A stretch of 5,752 nucleotides of DNA from Deltaproteobacteria bacterium (GTDB taxonomy: Bacteria; Desulfobacterota; DSM-4660; Desulfatiglandales; Desulfatiglandaceae). Shown in pieces: positions 4,627 to 5,752 of the stretch; within the stretch, counting starts at the first letter, position 1; every line of letters starts with the position of its first letter. The translations under genes were made by a program, and so were the position numbers. The notes below the pieces were generated by a model. That model had not been told where the DNA came from. It searched no databases and was given only the letters and a program-made list of their open reading frames with translations. Where the stretch lies: positions 1 through 5,752 of the forward strand of contig DUZB01000195.1 in the NCBI GenBank assembly GCA_013349725.1. Direction: 5' to 3'.

Positions 4627-5710
4627 GGTTTTCGGGCCGAAGAGACGCTCAAGGGCCGAGGAGATCAAATCCTTTCGGAAGAATCTGGTGGAGGACGAGG
4701 CATTGGATACCAGGGACCTGGGCACCCGACCGGTCCGCCTGGACAAGATCATCGGGAGCGTAGGCAGGTATCACGATTTTGACAGCACTTTCCAGTTGAA
4801 GGACCACCTGCCCCATGAAAAACTGGAGAGTGTCAAAAAAATGATGCGGGAGGGAAAACCCCTTACTCCGGTCGAGCTCTACCAGTTAAAGGACGAGTAC
4901 TACGTTTTAGACGGTCACCACCGGGTTTCGGCAGCCAAAGAATTTGGCTACAAAGTGATCGAAGCCCGCATCGTCCAGGTGATTCAGGACGATGATACCT
5001 TGGAAAGCACGCTCTATCGAGAAAGGGGGGATTTCAATGAAAAGGCAAACCTTCCGGAACTGATCGAGCTCACAGAAGTAGGGCGATACGGCCATCTGGA
5101 ACGACAGATTCTCAAGCACCGGGGCTTTTTAGAGCAGGAGAGGGGATCGAGCGTTTCGTACCAGGGTGCTGCTCTGGACTGGCACAAAACCATTTACCTG
5201 CCTCTCGTGACGGCCATCAAGAAAGGGAACCTCATCGAATCATTCCCCAGTCGAACTCTTGCTGACCTTTACGTGTACATTTCATGGCACCAGTGGGAAA
5301 AGGGATCGACCCGCAAGTACGGGATCGGGATTGACCAGTTGATTCCAAAAGACATGGAGGCGTTTCGGAAAAAAATGGCCGAAAAAAGCGGGCAGGAATA
5401 CCCGGAAATGAAGAGGGAGATCACAGCCTTTGTCCTGATGAATGTAGCGGCCAAGCGGGATTACCAGATCATCGACAAGCTCTACGAACTCGAAGAGATT
5501 AGGGAAATCCACTCGGTTCACGGGGAATTCGACATCATCGCCAAAGTCGTCCTCACCCGTGACTTGCTCGCCTCGGATGCGGAGGCCATCGGGCAATTCG
5601 TCCACAACCAAATAAGGCAAGTGCCCGGCGTGGTGAGCACCCAGACGCTCATTCCCGGGATCTCTAAAATCAAGAAGGAGTCGACCCGACGAGATCGCAG
5701 CGCAGCCTAG
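4580..5710 (+). CDS. ParB/Srx-fold - DUF4032-like - Lrp/AsnC RAM domain fusion protein
   Basis: The longest frame gives 376 residues in three parts. A ParB/sulfiredoxin-fold domain covers about 50-145, with the PLTPVELYQLKDEYYVLDG strand and the nucleotide- or phosphate-site motif DGHHR (111-115). A middle region (about 165-255) has a W-x8-L-x12-FPSRTLADLYVYISWHQW pattern (the Trp-rich end at 222-239) that resembles DUF4032-type proteins. A RAM ligand-binding domain fills about 281-360, with AFVLMNVA, VHGEFDIIAKV and VPGVVSTQTLIPG. No helix-turn-helix is present, so it is not a standard Lrp regulator or partition protein; a ligand-gated enzyme or nucleotide sensor is inferred. The start is uncertain. 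ATG 4580 overlaps the previous gene by 47 bases, lacks a good ribosome site and gives a Ser-rich leader. CTG 4607 or GTG 4688, which has GGAAG six bases before it, are alternatives. Translational coupling to the phosphoesterase is likely. Confidence 0.8.
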   Translation: MGTSSSTSSLARWLSKVFGPKRRSRAEEIKSFRKNLVEDEALDTRDLGTRPVRLDKIIGSVGRYHDFDSTFQLKDHLPHEKLESVKKMMREGKPLTPVELYQLKDEYYVLDGHHRVSAAKEFGYKVIEARIVQVIQDDDTLESTLYRERGDFNEKANLPELIELTEVGRYGHLERQILKHRGFLEQERGSSVSYQGAALDWHKTIYLPLVTAIKKGNLIESFPSRTLADLYVYISWHQWEKGSTRKYGIGIDQLIPKDMEAFRKKMAEKSGQEYPEMKREITAFVLMNVAAKRDYQIIDKLYELEEIREIHSVHGEFDIIAKVVLTRDLLASDAEAIGQFVHNQIRQVPGVVSTQTLIPGISKIKKESTRRDRSAA

Positions 5711-5730
5711 CCGCAGCCAAGAACCTATTT

Positions 5731-5752
5731 TCCCTCATCTTATCCCTCTCCT
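5731..5752 (-). repeat. Partial GA-rich extragenic repeat in opposite orientation
   Basis: The C/T-rich end of the window, CCCTCATCTTATCCCTCTCC, aligns with the reverse complement of the GTGAGGTGAGG tail and inner arm of the 3963-4010 repeat, with a few substitutions and a two-base gap. It begins about 20 bases after the stop of the fusion gene, and its hairpin would lie beyond the edge. No terminator is seen between 5711 and 5730, so the outside hairpin might serve that purpose. Confidence 0.4.

Noticed and set aside
4483..4752. Minus-strand frame spanning the phosphoesterase/fusion gene overlap
   Set aside because: It is antisense to two motif-supported genes and has no recognisable content or ribosome binding site.

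Overview
The window looks like chromosomal DNA from an anaerobic or facultative environmental bacterium. Moderate-to-high GC coding sequence, a DUF2284 remnant and an octopine-dehydrogenase-family gene in an amino-acid operon would suit a Desulfobacterota-like (deltaproteobacterial) lineage. That assignment is a low-confidence inference, because there is no rRNA or other phylogenetic marker here.

Left two thirds (about 1-3290, all minus strand): an amino-acid catabolic unit read right to left. Its order is an Lrp/AsnC-family regulator (start best placed at 3157), ornithine aminotransferase (rocD), an NAD(P)-dependent octopine/opine-dehydrogenase-family enzyme, and then the first 43 codons of a secreted amino-acid ABC-transporter binding protein cut by the window edge. 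Gaps of 64, 53 and 140 bases and the shared strand suggest an operon. The simplest joint reading is uptake of a basic amino acid or opine, its cleavage or interconversion by the dehydrogenase, and entry of ornithine into glutamate-semialdehyde metabolism, controlled by the Lrp-type regulator. The AT-rich region upstream of the regulator holds a candidate promoter with a perfect TTGACA -35 box and three AGATATT half-sites spaced 44 and 22 bases apart, a plausible autoregulatory operator.

Middle (about 3300-4014): mostly non-genic. It holds the decayed remnant of a minus-strand DUF2284 metal-binding protein (3508-3749). The remnant has a good ribosome binding site and ATG, one frameshift near the N terminus and a lost C-terminal half. 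After it come a candidate plus-strand promoter, a possible 31-codon leader ORF, and a GA-rich extragenic repeat with a hairpin.

Right third (4015-5710, plus strand): two overlapping genes. The first is a small calcineurin-like metallophosphoesterase whose first metal motif lacks the usual His. The second is an unusual fusion: a ParB/Srx-fold domain with a DGHHR motif, a middle domain resembling DUF4032-type proteins, and a C-terminal Lrp/AsnC ligand-binding (RAM) domain without any helix-turn-helix. The pair is bracketed by copies of the GA-rich repeat in opposite orientation. This fusion with its phosphoesterase partner is the best candidate in the window for an undescribed system.

No tRNA, rRNA, CRISPR array, insertion sequence or convincing rho-independent terminator was seen.
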